In this document: piece after piece, positions 35,660 to 44,128 of the stretch
Layout of the letters: each line of letters opens with the position of its first letter
How positions within the stretch are numbered: position 1 is the first letter of the stretch
Assembly: GCF_000473325.1 (NCBI RefSeq)
Contig: NZ_KI421513.1
Span: 2,427,217-2,491,216 of the forward strand
From: Leisingera caerulea DSM 24564
GTDB taxonomy: Bacteria > Pseudomonadota > Alphaproteobacteria > Rhodobacterales > Rhodobacteraceae
DNA length: 64,000 bases
Direction: 5' to 3'
The notes under the pieces: generated by a model
The model's input: only the letters and a program-made list of their open reading frames with translations
Databases searched by the model: none
Told to the model about the DNA's origin: nothing
Position numbers and translations under genes: made by a program

Positions 35660-36241
35660 ATGAGCGCAGCCGCGGAGGAGGTCTCCGGCGATGCGCTTAT
35701 GGTGCTGTATGCCAATGGCGACAGCCGGGCAGCGGCGGAGCTGACCGCGCGGCTGGGGCCAAGGGTCTTTGGTGTGGCAATGCGGGTGATGGGAAACCGA
35801 GCCGAGGCCGAGGACGTGACCCAGGAGGCCATGCTGCGGCTGTGGAAGATGGCGCCGCAGTGGCAGCCGGGGCAGGCGCAGGTCTCGACCTGGCTGTACC
35901 GGGTGGCGATGAACCTGTGCATCGACCGCAAGCGGCGCGCCCGCGGCGGCCATGCGGATCTGGATGCGGTGCCGGAGCCGCCGGACCCGGGCCGCTCGGC
36001 GGCGGAGCAGATGCAGGAGGGCGCGCGGCAGGATGCGCTGCAGGCCGCCCTGATGCAATTGCCGGAGCGCCAGCGCCAGGCGGTGGTGCTGCGGCATCTG
36101 GAAGAGCTTTCGAACCCGGAGATCGCCGGGATCATGGACATCAGCGTCGAGGCGGTCGAGAGTCTGACCGCCCGGGGCAAACGGGCGCTGGCTGCGGCTT
36201 TGGCCGGGCGGCGCGAAGAGTTGGGGTATAGCGATGGCTGA
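35660..36241 (+). CDS. ECF RNA polymerase sigma factor
   Basis: 193 aa from ATG 35660; a GTG at 35603 would extend the N-terminus by 19 codons. Sigma-70 region 2 (AEDVTQEAMLRLWKMAP, STWLYRVAMNLCIDRKRR) and region 4 (LPERQRQAVVLRHLEELSNPEIAGIMDISVEAVESLTARGKRAL) are complete. The stop overlaps the next gene by 8 bp, where an anti-sigma factor would be expected. Confidence 0.9.
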   Translation: MSAAAEEVSGDALMVLYANGDSRAAAELTARLGPRVFGVAMRVMGNRAEAEDVTQEAMLRLWKMAPQWQPGQAQVSTWLYRVAMNLCIDRKRRARGGHADLDAVPEPPDPGRSAAEQMQEGARQDALQAALMQLPERQRQAVVLRHLEELSNPEIAGIMDISVEAVESLTARGKRALAAALAGRREELGYSDG

Positions 36242-36608
36242 CACGGATAAGGCACTGGAGGAGCTGGAGGATCTGTTTGCTGCGGCACGCAGCCAGCGGC
36301 CCGGGATGCCGGCGCCGCTGAACGCTGCCATTCTGGCCGATGCGGCACGCGAGCAAGCGGGCTTCCGGGCCGCGTGGCCTGAGCGGGCGGTGCGCCAGCC
36401 GCTGTGGCGGCAGCTGATCGAGGCGATCGGCGGCTGGCCTGCGATGGGCGGACTGGCGGCGGCCAGCGCGGCGGGCCTGTGGATCGGAATCGCGCCGCCC
36501 TCCTTTGTGCCGGACCCGGTGGCGCTGGCCGGATATGAGAACACCAGCACCGCGTTCGCCGATGAGAGCTATGACATGGCGCTGATGCTGAGCGAGGACC
36601 TGCAATGA
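36234..36608 (+). CDS. Putative anti-sigma factor
   Basis: 124 aa. Acidic helical N-terminal part (ALEELEDLFAAARSQRP) and one hydrophobic stretch near residues 68-86 (WPAMGGLAAASAAGLWIGI), so a cytosolic head with a single membrane span. No zinc motif. Assigned as anti-sigma from its overlap with the ECF gene and topology; sequence alone does not prove it. It overlaps the following gene by 4 bp. Confidence 0.65.
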   Translation: MADTDKALEELEDLFAAARSQRPGMPAPLNAAILADAAREQAGFRAAWPERAVRQPLWRQLIEAIGGWPAMGGLAAASAAGLWIGIAPPSFVPDPVALAGYENTSTAFADESYDMALMLSEDLQ

Positions 36609-37096
36609 GTGCGGAGGGCAAACCCGGAATGAAGCTGTGGCTGAAACTTCTGCTGGCGGCCTCGCTGGCGCTGAACCTCGCGGTGATCGGCATCGCGGCC
36701 GGTGCGGCCTGGCGGTTCTCCGGCTCGGACCGGCACTGGCAGCGGCCGCCGTCGGTGGGTGCGATGATCTTCCGCGAGCTGGACCGCGATACCCGGAAGG
36801 AGTTGCGGCAGCAGGCGGGGGGGCATCACGGCAGTTACTTCGAGCGCCGCCATGCCGAGGGTGAGGCGGTGATCGCGGCGTTGCGCAGCGGCAGTTTCGA
36901 CGCCGCAGCGCTGCGGGACATGCTGCGCAGCCAGGCGGACGCGCGCCACGCCTTCCACTCTAAAGTGCAGGATGCCTGGGTGAGTAAGATGGAGGCGATG
37001 ACGCCGGAGGAGCGCGCCGCCTTTGCTGACCGTATGGAAGACAGGATGCAGCGGCGCGGCAAGCATTGGCACAGGTCTGGGCACGGGCGGGATTGA
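36605..37096 (+). CDS. Periplasmic heavy-metal sensor/CpxP-like protein
   Basis: 163 aa with an N-terminal signal anchor (LWLKLLLAASLALNLAVIGIAAGAAW) and a helical periplasmic part with the LTPEER-like motif (MTPEERAAFADRMEDRM) of the CpxP/Spy/ZraP group, plus His-rich tails (GGHHGS, GKHWHRSGHG). Probable metal or misfolded-protein sensor that works with the sigma/anti-sigma pair encoded just before it. Confidence 0.8.
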   Translation: MSAEGKPGMKLWLKLLLAASLALNLAVIGIAAGAAWRFSGSDRHWQRPPSVGAMIFRELDRDTRKELRQQAGGHHGSYFERRHAEGEAVIAALRSGSFDAAALRDMLRSQADARHAFHSKVQDAWVSKMEAMTPEERAAFADRMEDRMQRRGKHWHRSGHGRD

Positions 37097-37137
37097 TCCG
37101 CCCGCGGCAGATATTGGACAGCGCCACTCACCTGAAA

Positions 37138-37157
37138 GGCAGCCGGTTGCGGCTGCC
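37138..37157. terminator. Hairpin between convergent CpxP-like and pleD-like genes
   Basis: GGCAGCCG / CGGCTGCC stem with a GTTG loop in the 91 bp between two converging genes. Weak U tracts; position supports a shared terminator. Confidence 0.5.
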
Positions 37158-37187
37158 GCATTTCTTGACCGGATGCGTGCGCAGGCC

Positions 37188-38582
37188 TCAGGCGGCCACG
37201 GTGCATTCTTTGGATAAGGTGACCTGATTGCGGCCGGCGTGCTTGGCATTATAGAGCGCCTGATCCGCCTTCTCGACCAGTGCCGCGGCGCTGCCGTCCT
37301 GACCGCCGCCGCCCATCACCGCGCCTATGCTGATGGTGACCTGGACCGGTTCCGCGGCGCCGGGGACTTCGAAAGGGGTGCCGTTGATTGCGTTGCACAG
37401 GGCAACGGCGGCGACGCCGGCCTCGGCCTCGCTGGCGCCGGGCAGGACGGCCATGAACTCCTCACCGCCGACCCGGGCCAGCAGATCCGCCGGGCCCAGC
37501 ACTTGCTGCATACGGCGGGCGGCCTCGATCAGCACCGCGTCGCCGGCAGGGTGGCCGTAGACATCGTTGATCCGCTTGAAATGGTCGAGATCGGCCAGCA
37601 TGACGGCGAATTTCTCGCCATTGGCGGCGGCGGAATGCGCCACCCGGTCCAGGAACGGCTTGGCATAGCGGCGGTTGTAGAGGCCGGTCATCGGGTCCAG
37701 CACCGCGGCGCGCAACCCGTTGCGGACGCTGTCGCGCAGCCGGTCCTTGCGGGCCTTGTGCTGCAGCTGGGCGGTGAGGCGCAGTTCCAGCTCCTCGACA
37801 TCGAAACCGGTTTGCAGCACGTCATGGGCGCCGCGGTCCAGCGCCTCGGCGGCGATCTGCGGATCGGCCGGATTGGGCACCGCGATCACCACCGTCTGGC
37901 GGGTGGCGGCGCGGGCGCGCAGGTCGGCCAGCAGCCGCAGGCCTGGACCGGCCGAGGCCTCATTCAGCTCAACGATAATGGCATCGGCGACCGGTGCCTG
38001 CATCAGTCCCTGGATATCGCTGATCGCATGGGTGCGAAGCTCGTAGGGCAGGCAGGCGGAGAGGCGGTCGCGCCAGGCCATGGCGGTGCGGGGATCCTGC
38101 GCTACCAAAGCGACGGTGGCATTGCGCAGTTCCTCGGCGCAGCAGCGGTCGCTCAGCGGCAGAATGAACCCGTGCGAGGCATCGCGCTGCAGGTTCAGCT
38201 CCTCGTCGGCGCTGCGGGCGCGCAGCAGGCTGCGGATGCGGGCCTGCAGGATCACGTCGTCCACCGGCTGCTGCAGCACATCGTCGATGCCCTCGGACAG
38301 CGCCTGCAGCCGGGCCTTGGAGCCCTCCCAGTCGGAAATCGCGATGACGGGCAGATCGGCCAGCGTCTCATCCGCGGCCAGCTCGCGCTTGACGCCGGCA
38401 GCCGTGCCGTCGGGCAGCGACATCGCGGTGAGCACCAGATCAGGGCGGTGCTGGCGGGCGGCCTGCAGTACCTCGGCGGTGCTGCCGGCCTGGACCACGT
38501 CATAGTAGGCAGCCGCCAGCTGCACCTTCAGCATGATGCGGTTGGTGGAGACGCCGTCGATGACCAGGATAGTGCCTTGCAC
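37188..38582 (-). CDS. pleD: PleD-like diguanylate cyclase with degenerate receiver domains
   Basis: 464 aa from a GTG at 38582 (AAAGGA 6 bases upstream). Layout REC-REC-GGDEF as in Caulobacter PleD; active site GGEEF at about 372-376. In the first receiver the phosphoacceptor position aligning with PleD Asp53 is Ala53 (LVLTAMSLP), and the acidic pair is D9-G10. The second receiver has Glu at the matching place (IIVELNE). The RxxD inhibitory site before GGEEF reads GPAD. Divergent from DUF3572. Confidence 0.88.
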   Translation of the reverse strand: MQGTILVIDGVSTNRIMLKVQLAAAYYDVVQAGSTAEVLQAARQHRPDLVLTAMSLPDGTAAGVKRELAADETLADLPVIAISDWEGSKARLQALSEGIDDVLQQPVDDVILQARIRSLLRARSADEELNLQRDASHGFILPLSDRCCAEELRNATVALVAQDPRTAMAWRDRLSACLPYELRTHAISDIQGLMQAPVADAIIVELNEASAGPGLRLLADLRARAATRQTVVIAVPNPADPQIAAEALDRGAHDVLQTGFDVEELELRLTAQLQHKARKDRLRDSVRNGLRAAVLDPMTGLYNRRYAKPFLDRVAHSAAANGEKFAVMLADLDHFKRINDVYGHPAGDAVLIEAARRMQQVLGPADLLARVGGEEFMAVLPGASEAEAGVAAVALCNAINGTPFEVPGAAEPVQVTISIGAVMGGGGQDGSAAALVEKADQALYNAKHAGRNQVTLSKECTVAA

Positions 38583-38697
38583 GCGGTATCCTTTCGCCCC
38601 TTGCAAATCCTATGACTGGAAGTTTTGCTGAGACTGGTTAAGAAACCCTTTCGGATTTTTACTAAATTGGCCGCAATGCGGCAGGAGTGTGGAGAAC

Positions 38698-38982
38698 ATG
38701 CGGATTTCCGCCGATGGCGCCGAGACCCTGGCGCTGCAAGCCCTGGCCTGGCTGGCCGGAAATGATGAGCTGCTGCCGGTGTTTCTGGGTGCAACAGGCG
38801 CCAGCGCGGCGGATCTGCGCGCGCGGGCAGCGGAGCCGGAGTTTCTGGGGTCGGTGCTCGATTTCTTAACGATGGACGACAACTGGGTGATGCAGTTCTG
38901 CGATTCCCACGGCCTGGATTATGAGATGCCGCTGCAGGCGCGGATGTCGCTGCCGGGCGGCGCGCAGGTGAACTGGACTTGA
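38698..38982 (+). CDS. DUF3572 protein
   Basis: 94 aa helical protein (ALQALAWLAGNDELLPVFLGATGASAADLRARA, FLTMDDNWVMQFCDSHGL) matching DUF3572. Function unknown. The ATG at 38698 is chosen; an upstream GTG at 38689 has poorer spacing. It sits beside the diguanylate cyclase and 58 bp before the HAD gene. Confidence 0.82.
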   Translation: MRISADGAETLALQALAWLAGNDELLPVFLGATGASAADLRARAAEPEFLGSVLDFLTMDDNWVMQFCDSHGLDYEMPLQARMSLPGGAQVNWT

Positions 38983-39040
38983 GATCGGCGGGGGCTGTGC
39001 CTAGGGTTCCGCCAAATTCCCGCGGAGGAGAGGACCCGCC

Positions 39041-39730
39041 ATGCCCGTTGATGCCTTCCTGTTCGACAAGGACGGAACCCTGTTCGACTTTGCCGCCACC
39101 TGGAACGGCTGGGCGGCCCGGGTGCTTGAGACGCTCGCCAAGGGCGACCAGGAGGTTCTGGCGGCGATGGCCGGGGTGATCAGCTATGACCTGGAGCGGC
39201 GCGCGTTCAACCCCGACAGTCTGGTGATTGCCGGGTCCAACGACGAGGTGGCGGAGGTTCTGGCACCGTTTGTGGCGGAGATGGAGGTTGAGGAACTGGC
39301 GGTGTTCCTGGCCCAAAGTGCGGCGGAGGCCGAGCTGGCACCCGCGGTGCCGCTGGCGGAGTTCCTCGACGGGCTGCTGGCACGCGGCAAGGTGCTGGGG
39401 GTGATGACCAACGACGCCGAGGTCTCCGCCAAGAGCCAGCTGCAGCGGGCGGGTGTGCTGGACCGCTTCGCCTTTGTCGCGGGCTGCGACAGCGGCCATG
39501 GTGCCAAGCCGGACCCGGATCCGCTGCTGGCCTTCTGCAAGGCGGCGGGGGTGCCGCCGGAGCGCACCGCAATGGTCGGCGACAGTCTGCATGACCTGGA
39601 GGCCGGAGCCGCGGCAGGGATGCGGCGGATCGGGGTGCTGACAGGCATGGCGCTGCGCGAGGACCTAGCGCCGCACGCCGATATCGTGCTGCCCGACATC
39701 GGCCATATCCCGGCCTGGATCGACCGCTGA
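39041..39730 (+). CDS. HAD-family phosphatase (phosphoglycolate phosphatase-like)
   Basis: 229 aa. HAD motif I DKDGTLFD (residues 9-16), motif II VMTND, motif III K near GHGAKPDPDP, motif IV GDSLHDLEAG. A Gph-like cytosolic phosphatase; substrate not determined. It ends in a good terminator at 39774. Confidence 0.88.
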   Translation: MPVDAFLFDKDGTLFDFAATWNGWAARVLETLAKGDQEVLAAMAGVISYDLERRAFNPDSLVIAGSNDEVAEVLAPFVAEMEVEELAVFLAQSAAEAELAPAVPLAEFLDGLLARGKVLGVMTNDAEVSAKSQLQRAGVLDRFAFVAGCDSGHGAKPDPDPLLAFCKAAGVPPERTAMVGDSLHDLEAGAAAGMRRIGVLTGMALREDLAPHADIVLPDIGHIPAWIDR

Positions 39731-39773
39731 TCCCTTCCTGATTCCATTGACCTTAGGCTGGCGGGGCTGTTTC

Positions 39774-39804
39774 ACCGGCGCACGGCTCTCGCGCGCCGGT
39801 TTTT
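39774..39804 (+). terminator. Rho-independent terminator after the HAD gene
   Basis: ACCGGCGC / GCGCCGGT stem followed by TTTTT, 43 bp after the stop. Confidence 0.8.
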
Positions 39805-39812
39805 GCTGCGGC

Positions 39813-39833
39813 ACACTGGGCACAAGTGTACAG
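39813..39833 (+). promoter_or_regulatory. Dyad operator candidate upstream of mttB
   Basis: ACACT-N7-AGTGT followed by ACAG, 132 bp before the MttB-family start. The same 21-base frame occurs at 61338-61358 upstream of soxB with 17 of 21 positions identical. A perfect 5 bp dyad plus conservation before two methylamine genes points to a shared regulator site; the regulator is not identified. Confidence 0.55.
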
Positions 39834-39964
39834 AAATGGTCTGGACCGCCGGATTTCAGGGCAAAAACGACAGCGATGGTCGGGAACGGACAGGTTCGGA
39901 CCGTGCAGATTGGCACAGTGAATGGCTATCGGCATTTGGAAACTCGGATCTAGGGGAGACCGGC

Positions 39965-41524
39965 ATGGCAGAGACAGGCGCGCGCAAGAGGCGGGGCGGG
40001 GGCAGGGCAGGCGCGGCGGCCCGGCGCGGCAGTGCGGCGCTGGAGCAAATGCCGTGGCAGATCCCGGTCAACATCGACCGCCCGACCGAGCCATTGACCG
40101 ACGAAGGCATCCAGGCGATCCACGAAGGCGCCATGCGCATTCTGGAGGAGATTGGCGTGGTGTTCCTGAACCCGGAAGCCCTGGGGATCTTCAAGCAGGC
40201 CGGCGTCAAGGTCGAAGGCGAGCTGGTCAAAATGGACCGGGATTTCGTGATGGAGATGGTTGGCAAAGCGCCCCGCGAATTCTCGATCACCCCGCGCAAC
40301 CCGGACCGGACCATTCCGCTCGGCGGCAACCATATCCTGTTCGGCAATGTCTCCTCGCCGCCCAACTACTGGGATATGGAGCTGAACAAGAAGGTGGCCG
40401 GCAACCGCGAGCAGTGCCGCAACCTGCTGAAGCTGACGCAGTATTTCAACTGCATCCACTTCGCCGGCGGCTATCCGGTGGAGCCGGTGGACATCCATGC
40501 CTCGGTCCGCCATCTGGATGTGCTTTATGACAAGCTGACCCTCACCGACAAGGCGATGCACGCCTACAGCTTGGGCAAGGAGCGGGTCGAGGATGTGATG
40601 GAAATGGTGCGGATCGCCGGCGGGCTCAGCCATGAGGAGTTCGAAGCCAAGCCGCATATGTACACCAACATCAACTCCACCTCGCCGCTGAAGCATGATT
40701 TCCCGATGATCGACGGCTGCCTGCGGCTGGCGCGGCGGGGGCAGGCGATTGTGGTGTCGCCGTTTACCCTGGCGGGCGCAATGGCGCCGGTGACCATGGC
40801 GGGCGCGGTGGCACAGTCGATTGCCGAGAGCCTCTGTGCCATTGCGCTGTTTCAGTATGTGCGCCCGGGCACGCCCTGTGTGATCGGCACGTTTACCTCG
40901 AATGTCGACATGAAGTCGGGCGCGCCGGCCTTTGGCACGCCGGAATACATGCGCTCAACCCAGATGACCGGGCAGATGGCGCGGTTCTATGGCTTGCCGA
41001 TGCGTTCGTCCGGGGTTTGCGCGGCCAACGTGCCGGACGGGCAGGCAATCTGGGAGACTTCGAACTCGCTGTGGGCGGCGGTGCAGTCGGGCACCAACAT
41101 GGTGTACCACGCGGCCGGATGGCTGGAGGGCGGGCTGATCGCCAGCCCCGAGAAGTTCATCATGGATTGTGAGATCCTGCAGCAGATCGAACGCTACATG
41201 CAGCCGCAGATCTCAGCCACCGGGCCGGAGGAGATCGCCCTGGATGCAATCAAGGAAGTCGGCAACGACGGCCATTTCTTCGGCATTCAGCACACTCAGG
41301 ACCGCTATGCGGAGGCATTCTATCAGCCGTTTCTGAGTGATTGGCGCAACTATGAGGCCTGGGAGGCGGCAGGCGCCACCTGGACCGCGGAACGCGCCCA
41401 CAAGCTGTTCAAGGAAATCATCGCCGATTTCGAGGAGCCGCCGATGGACGCGGCGATCCGCGGCGAACTGGCGGATTTTGTTGCCCGCCGCAAGGCTGAG
41501 GGCGGGGCGCCCACAGACTTCTGA
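39965..41524 (+). CDS. MttB-family (trimethylamine/betaine) methyltransferase
   Basis: 519 aa from ATG 39965 (GGGGAGA upstream). It matches the MttB superfamily of corrinoid-dependent methyltransferases (LTDEGIQAIHEGAMRILEEIGV, FGNVSSPPNYWDME, NINSTSPLKHD, GTFTSNVDMKSGAPAFGTPEY). No in-frame amber codon, so it is the non-pyrrolysine kind, to which the glycine betaine methyltransferase MtgB belongs. No corrinoid protein gene is adjacent. Probably demethylates a quaternary amine; exact substrate unknown. It has an own terminator. Confidence 0.87.
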   Translation: MAETGARKRRGGGRAGAAARRGSAALEQMPWQIPVNIDRPTEPLTDEGIQAIHEGAMRILEEIGVVFLNPEALGIFKQAGVKVEGELVKMDRDFVMEMVGKAPREFSITPRNPDRTIPLGGNHILFGNVSSPPNYWDMELNKKVAGNREQCRNLLKLTQYFNCIHFAGGYPVEPVDIHASVRHLDVLYDKLTLTDKAMHAYSLGKERVEDVMEMVRIAGGLSHEEFEAKPHMYTNINSTSPLKHDFPMIDGCLRLARRGQAIVVSPFTLAGAMAPVTMAGAVAQSIAESLCAIALFQYVRPGTPCVIGTFTSNVDMKSGAPAFGTPEYMRSTQMTGQMARFYGLPMRSSGVCAANVPDGQAIWETSNSLWAAVQSGTNMVYHAAGWLEGGLIASPEKFIMDCEILQQIERYMQPQISATGPEEIALDAIKEVGNDGHFFGIQHTQDRYAEAFYQPFLSDWRNYEAWEAAGATWTAERAHKLFKEIIADFEEPPMDAAIRGELADFVARRKAEGGAPTDF

Positions 41525-41546
41525 AACCGGCAGCTGCGCGGGAAAG

Positions 41547-41572
41547 GCGGAGGGGTAACCCTCCGCTTTTTT
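41547..41572 (+). terminator. Rho-independent terminator after mttB
   Basis: GCGGAGGG / CCCTCCGC with a GTAA loop and six T, 23 bp after the stop. Confidence 0.9.
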
Positions 41573-41899
41573 GGTTGGGGGACTGGCAGCAGGTCAGATT
41601 CTGCCGGTCTGGCAGGCACGGCCCGTTGCGGGCTTGCCTCTTGGCGCCAGCCGGTCCAGTAGGGGAAAGCCGGAACCGGGTAAGCAAGCTGCATTGCCGG
41701 AACCGCTTGGCCAGAGCCCGGCAGCCGGACTAGGATCGTAACACGCACAGGGCCGGTGTCCGCTGCGCAAGGCGGCGGGCCTGGTTCAAAAGAAAAAACC
41801 GGGGGAAATGCGCGCGATTAATCACGCAAATTTGCTTTGTTGGGCCTTTCTTAACCCGCAGGCGTCAAGACTGTGGCATAGGCAAAAAGGGGCCATTGC
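41573..41899. other. Gene-free stretch between mttB and the H-NOX gene
   Basis: 327 bases with no frame I can support on either strand. It contains GC-rich inverted pieces (GGCCCGTTGCGGGCTTGCC near 41620) and, close to the H-NOX start, a more AT-rich part (TTAATCACGCAAATTTG near 41819) that probably holds the promoter. No recognised riboswitch motif. Confidence 0.5.
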
Positions 41900-42487
41900 A
41901 TGCACGGTCTGATCAACAGGGCGATTCAGGCTTTTGTGACCAGTACCTACGGAGCGGACCGCTGGGAAGAGGTTATGGAAGAGGCCGGGCTCGGGTTTTC
42001 CGAGTTCGAGGCAATGCTGTTTTACACTGATGAACAATCGGGTCGGATGCTGGCGGCAATGGAAAAGGTGCTGGCACGCCCTCTGCCTGAAATGCTGGAG
42101 GACATGGGCACTTTCCTGGTGTCCAATCCTCAGGTGGAGGCGCTGAGGCGATTGCTCCGCTTTGGCGGCGTGAACTACGTTGAATTCCTGCATTCGCTGG
42201 ATGATCTGCCGGACCGGGCGCGGCTGGCGGTTTCGGACCTGCATCTTCCCGCGCTGGAACTGCTGGAGCAGGCGCCGCAGCAGTTTGAGCTGATCTGCCA
42301 GCCGGGGCTGCCGGGCTATGCCTATGTTCTGATGGGTGTTCTGCGGGCGATGGCCGATGACTACGGCGACCTGGTTTTCCTGGACCACAGCGGCACCCAA
42401 GGCGGCGCAGAGGTGATTTCCATTACTCTGGTGGAAACCAAGTTCGCTGCCGGGCGCGAGTTTGATTTGGGGGCGCACTCGTTATGA
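41900..42487 (+). CDS. H-NOX (haem NO-binding) domain protein
   Basis: 195 aa. The fold is clear (MHGLINRAIQAFV..YG...W, EFEAMLFYTDEQ, LLRFGGVNYVEFL). Canonical H-NOX have a proximal haem His in FLxxLDxLH and a YxSxR propionate clamp. Here the His position is Pro104 (FLHSLDDLPDR), with a histidine at 98 instead, and the clamp region reads LICQPGLPGY. Haem binding is therefore in doubt or unusual. It overlaps the diguanylate cyclase gene by 4 bp, so it likely signals to c-di-GMP. Confidence 0.85.
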   Translation: MHGLINRAIQAFVTSTYGADRWEEVMEEAGLGFSEFEAMLFYTDEQSGRMLAAMEKVLARPLPEMLEDMGTFLVSNPQVEALRRLLRFGGVNYVEFLHSLDDLPDRARLAVSDLHLPALELLEQAPQQFELICQPGLPGYAYVLMGVLRAMADDYGDLVFLDHSGTQGGAEVISITLVETKFAAGREFDLGAHSL

Positions 42488-43542
42488 TGACACTCGAGCA
42501 GCTGACCCGGATGGCAGGTGTGGTCTGCCCGATGTACGCAATTGTCGATCCCAAGGGGCGCATCGTCTCTGCCGGGCCGACCCTGAAGAAGCTGCGCCCG
42601 CAGCTAAGCTGGGAGGGGCGGCGGTTCTTCCGGGTCTTTGATTTGTCGCGGCCGCGCTCGGTGCGCTCGGTGGAGGATCTGCTGCGGACTTCCGGCAGCA
42701 AGCTGCATTTGCAGTTCCGTGACGCGCCTCAGACCGGTCTGAAGGGGGTTTGCACGCCGCTGCCGGACGGGCAGGGCGCGTTCATCAACCTGTCCTTCGG
42801 GATCTCGGTTCTGGAAGCGGTGCGCGATTACGATCTGACCAGCGCCGATTTTTCGCCGACCGACCTGACCATCGAGATGCTCTATCTGGTGGAGGCGAAA
42901 TCCGCCGCGATGGAGGCGTCCCGCCAGCTGAACCTGCGTCTGCAGGGGGCCAAGATCGCCGCCGAGGAGCAGGCCTTTACCGATACTCTTACCGGGCTCA
43001 AGAACCGCCGGGCGATGGATCATGTGCTGGGGCGGCTGATCGCCAGCGGCCGCGAATTTGCACTAATGCATCTGGATCTGGATTTCTTCAAGCAGGTGAA
43101 CGATACGCTGGGTCATGCCGCCGGCGATGCGGTGCTGCAGCAGGCGGCGCGGATCATGGTGGAATGCACCCGTCAGTCGGACACTGTGGTCCGGGTGGGC
43201 GGTGACGAGTTTGTGATGATCCTCGAAGGTGTGCTGGACACCACGCGGCTGGCGGCCATTGCCAAGCGGCTGATTCAGCAATTGGAGGAGCCAATTCCCT
43301 TTGGCGCCCAGACCTGCAGGATTTCCGCCAGTGCCGGCACCACCCTGTCGACCTGGCAGAAGGTCCCGGACATGCAGCAGCTGCTGAACCAGGCGGATCT
43401 GGCGCTTTATGCTGCTAAACGCGCGGGGCGGGCGCAGCATTGCTTCTACCGCGAAGGCATGGAAAAGGACGACCTGGGTGCAGCCGCCTGCGGCAACGGT
43501 GCGGCTGAGCCGCAGCAGGCAGCGGGCGGTCCAGCTTCCTGA
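42484..43542 (+). CDS. H-NOX-associated diguanylate cyclase
   Basis: 352 aa. Residues 1-130 resemble the H-NOX-associated PAS-like domain (MYAIVDPKGRIVSAGPTLKKL, FINLSFGISVLEAV), then a coiled coil and a GGDEF domain. The active site is GGDEF (239-243) with an intact RxxD inhibitory site (RQSD, 230-233). Makes c-di-GMP; the H-NOX partner would control it. The start overlaps the H-NOX stop (ATGA). Confidence 0.9.
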   Translation: MMTLEQLTRMAGVVCPMYAIVDPKGRIVSAGPTLKKLRPQLSWEGRRFFRVFDLSRPRSVRSVEDLLRTSGSKLHLQFRDAPQTGLKGVCTPLPDGQGAFINLSFGISVLEAVRDYDLTSADFSPTDLTIEMLYLVEAKSAAMEASRQLNLRLQGAKIAAEEQAFTDTLTGLKNRRAMDHVLGRLIASGREFALMHLDLDFFKQVNDTLGHAAGDAVLQQAARIMVECTRQSDTVVRVGGDEFVMILEGVLDTTRLAAIAKRLIQQLEEPIPFGAQTCRISASAGTTLSTWQKVPDMQQLLNQADLALYAAKRAGRAQHCFYREGMEKDDLGAAACGNGAAEPQQAAGGPAS

Positions 43543-43704
43543 CCGGCGGGATTGCCGCGGGTCAAACTGGACCGGGGCCGGAGTTCCGGCCGCGGTTCTG
43601 GGTGTTTCCACTGCGTCAGCGGAACAGCGCACAGCAAAAGAAAGGCTGAGCGCCCGGGATATGCGCCAGTGCGCCGCGTCGGATTAATTTTTCGGGGGAG
43701 GAAG

Positions 43705-43779
43705 TGGCAGCCCGTAGGGGAATCGAACCCCTCTTTCCAGGTTGAAAACCTGGCGTCCTAACCGATAGACGAACGGGCC
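43705..43779 (-). tRNA. tRNA-Glu (anticodon TTC), copy 1
   Basis: 75 bases on the minus strand, 5' GGCCCGTTCGTC... to ...GGGCTGCCA 3', encoded CCA. The anticodon arm is CCAGG-TTTTCAA-CCTGG with anticodon TTC; the T arm is GAGGGGTTCGATTCCCCT. Acceptor closes with a G-U pair at the first position. Confidence 0.95.
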
Positions 43780-43949
43780 ACTCTGTCTGTGGGGCGGTGT
43801 TTACTGATTGCGCCGGCCGGGCGCAAGAGGGTTTTTGCGGAAATGCGAAGATTTTTTCCGGGCCGCTTCGCAGGGGTAATCCGCTGGAAATAAACGCAAA
43901 AAATCGCGCGGTTGGCGCGTCGAGAGTGTCTGCTTCTGGCGGGGGGAAG

Positions 43950-44024
43950 TGGCAGCCCGTAGGGGAATCGAACCCCTCTTTCCAGGTTGAAAACCTGGCG
44001 TCCTAACCGATAGACGAACGGGCC
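43950..44024 (-). tRNA. tRNA-Glu (anticodon TTC), copy 2
   Basis: Identical in all 75 bases to the copy at 43705-43779; the 170 bases between them are not similar to the other flanks, so only the tRNA and a few bases beside it are duplicated. Confidence 0.95.
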
Positions 44025-44128
44025 ACTCAGTGCGTGAGCGGGTATTTAGTTATAAGCGCCGGAACCCGCAAGAGAAAAAATACGCATTCGCGAAATTTCT
44101 TATCCACAGGCAGCAAGCCTTTGAAATC

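Noticed and set aside
41573..41899. Riboswitch or small RNA before the H-NOX gene
   Set aside because: GC-rich inverted pieces exist, but no conserved motif could be matched.
43705..44024. Possible phage or island attachment at the two tRNA-Glu genes
   Set aside because: Both tRNAs are whole, only 170 bases lie between them, and no integrase or foreign genes flank them.
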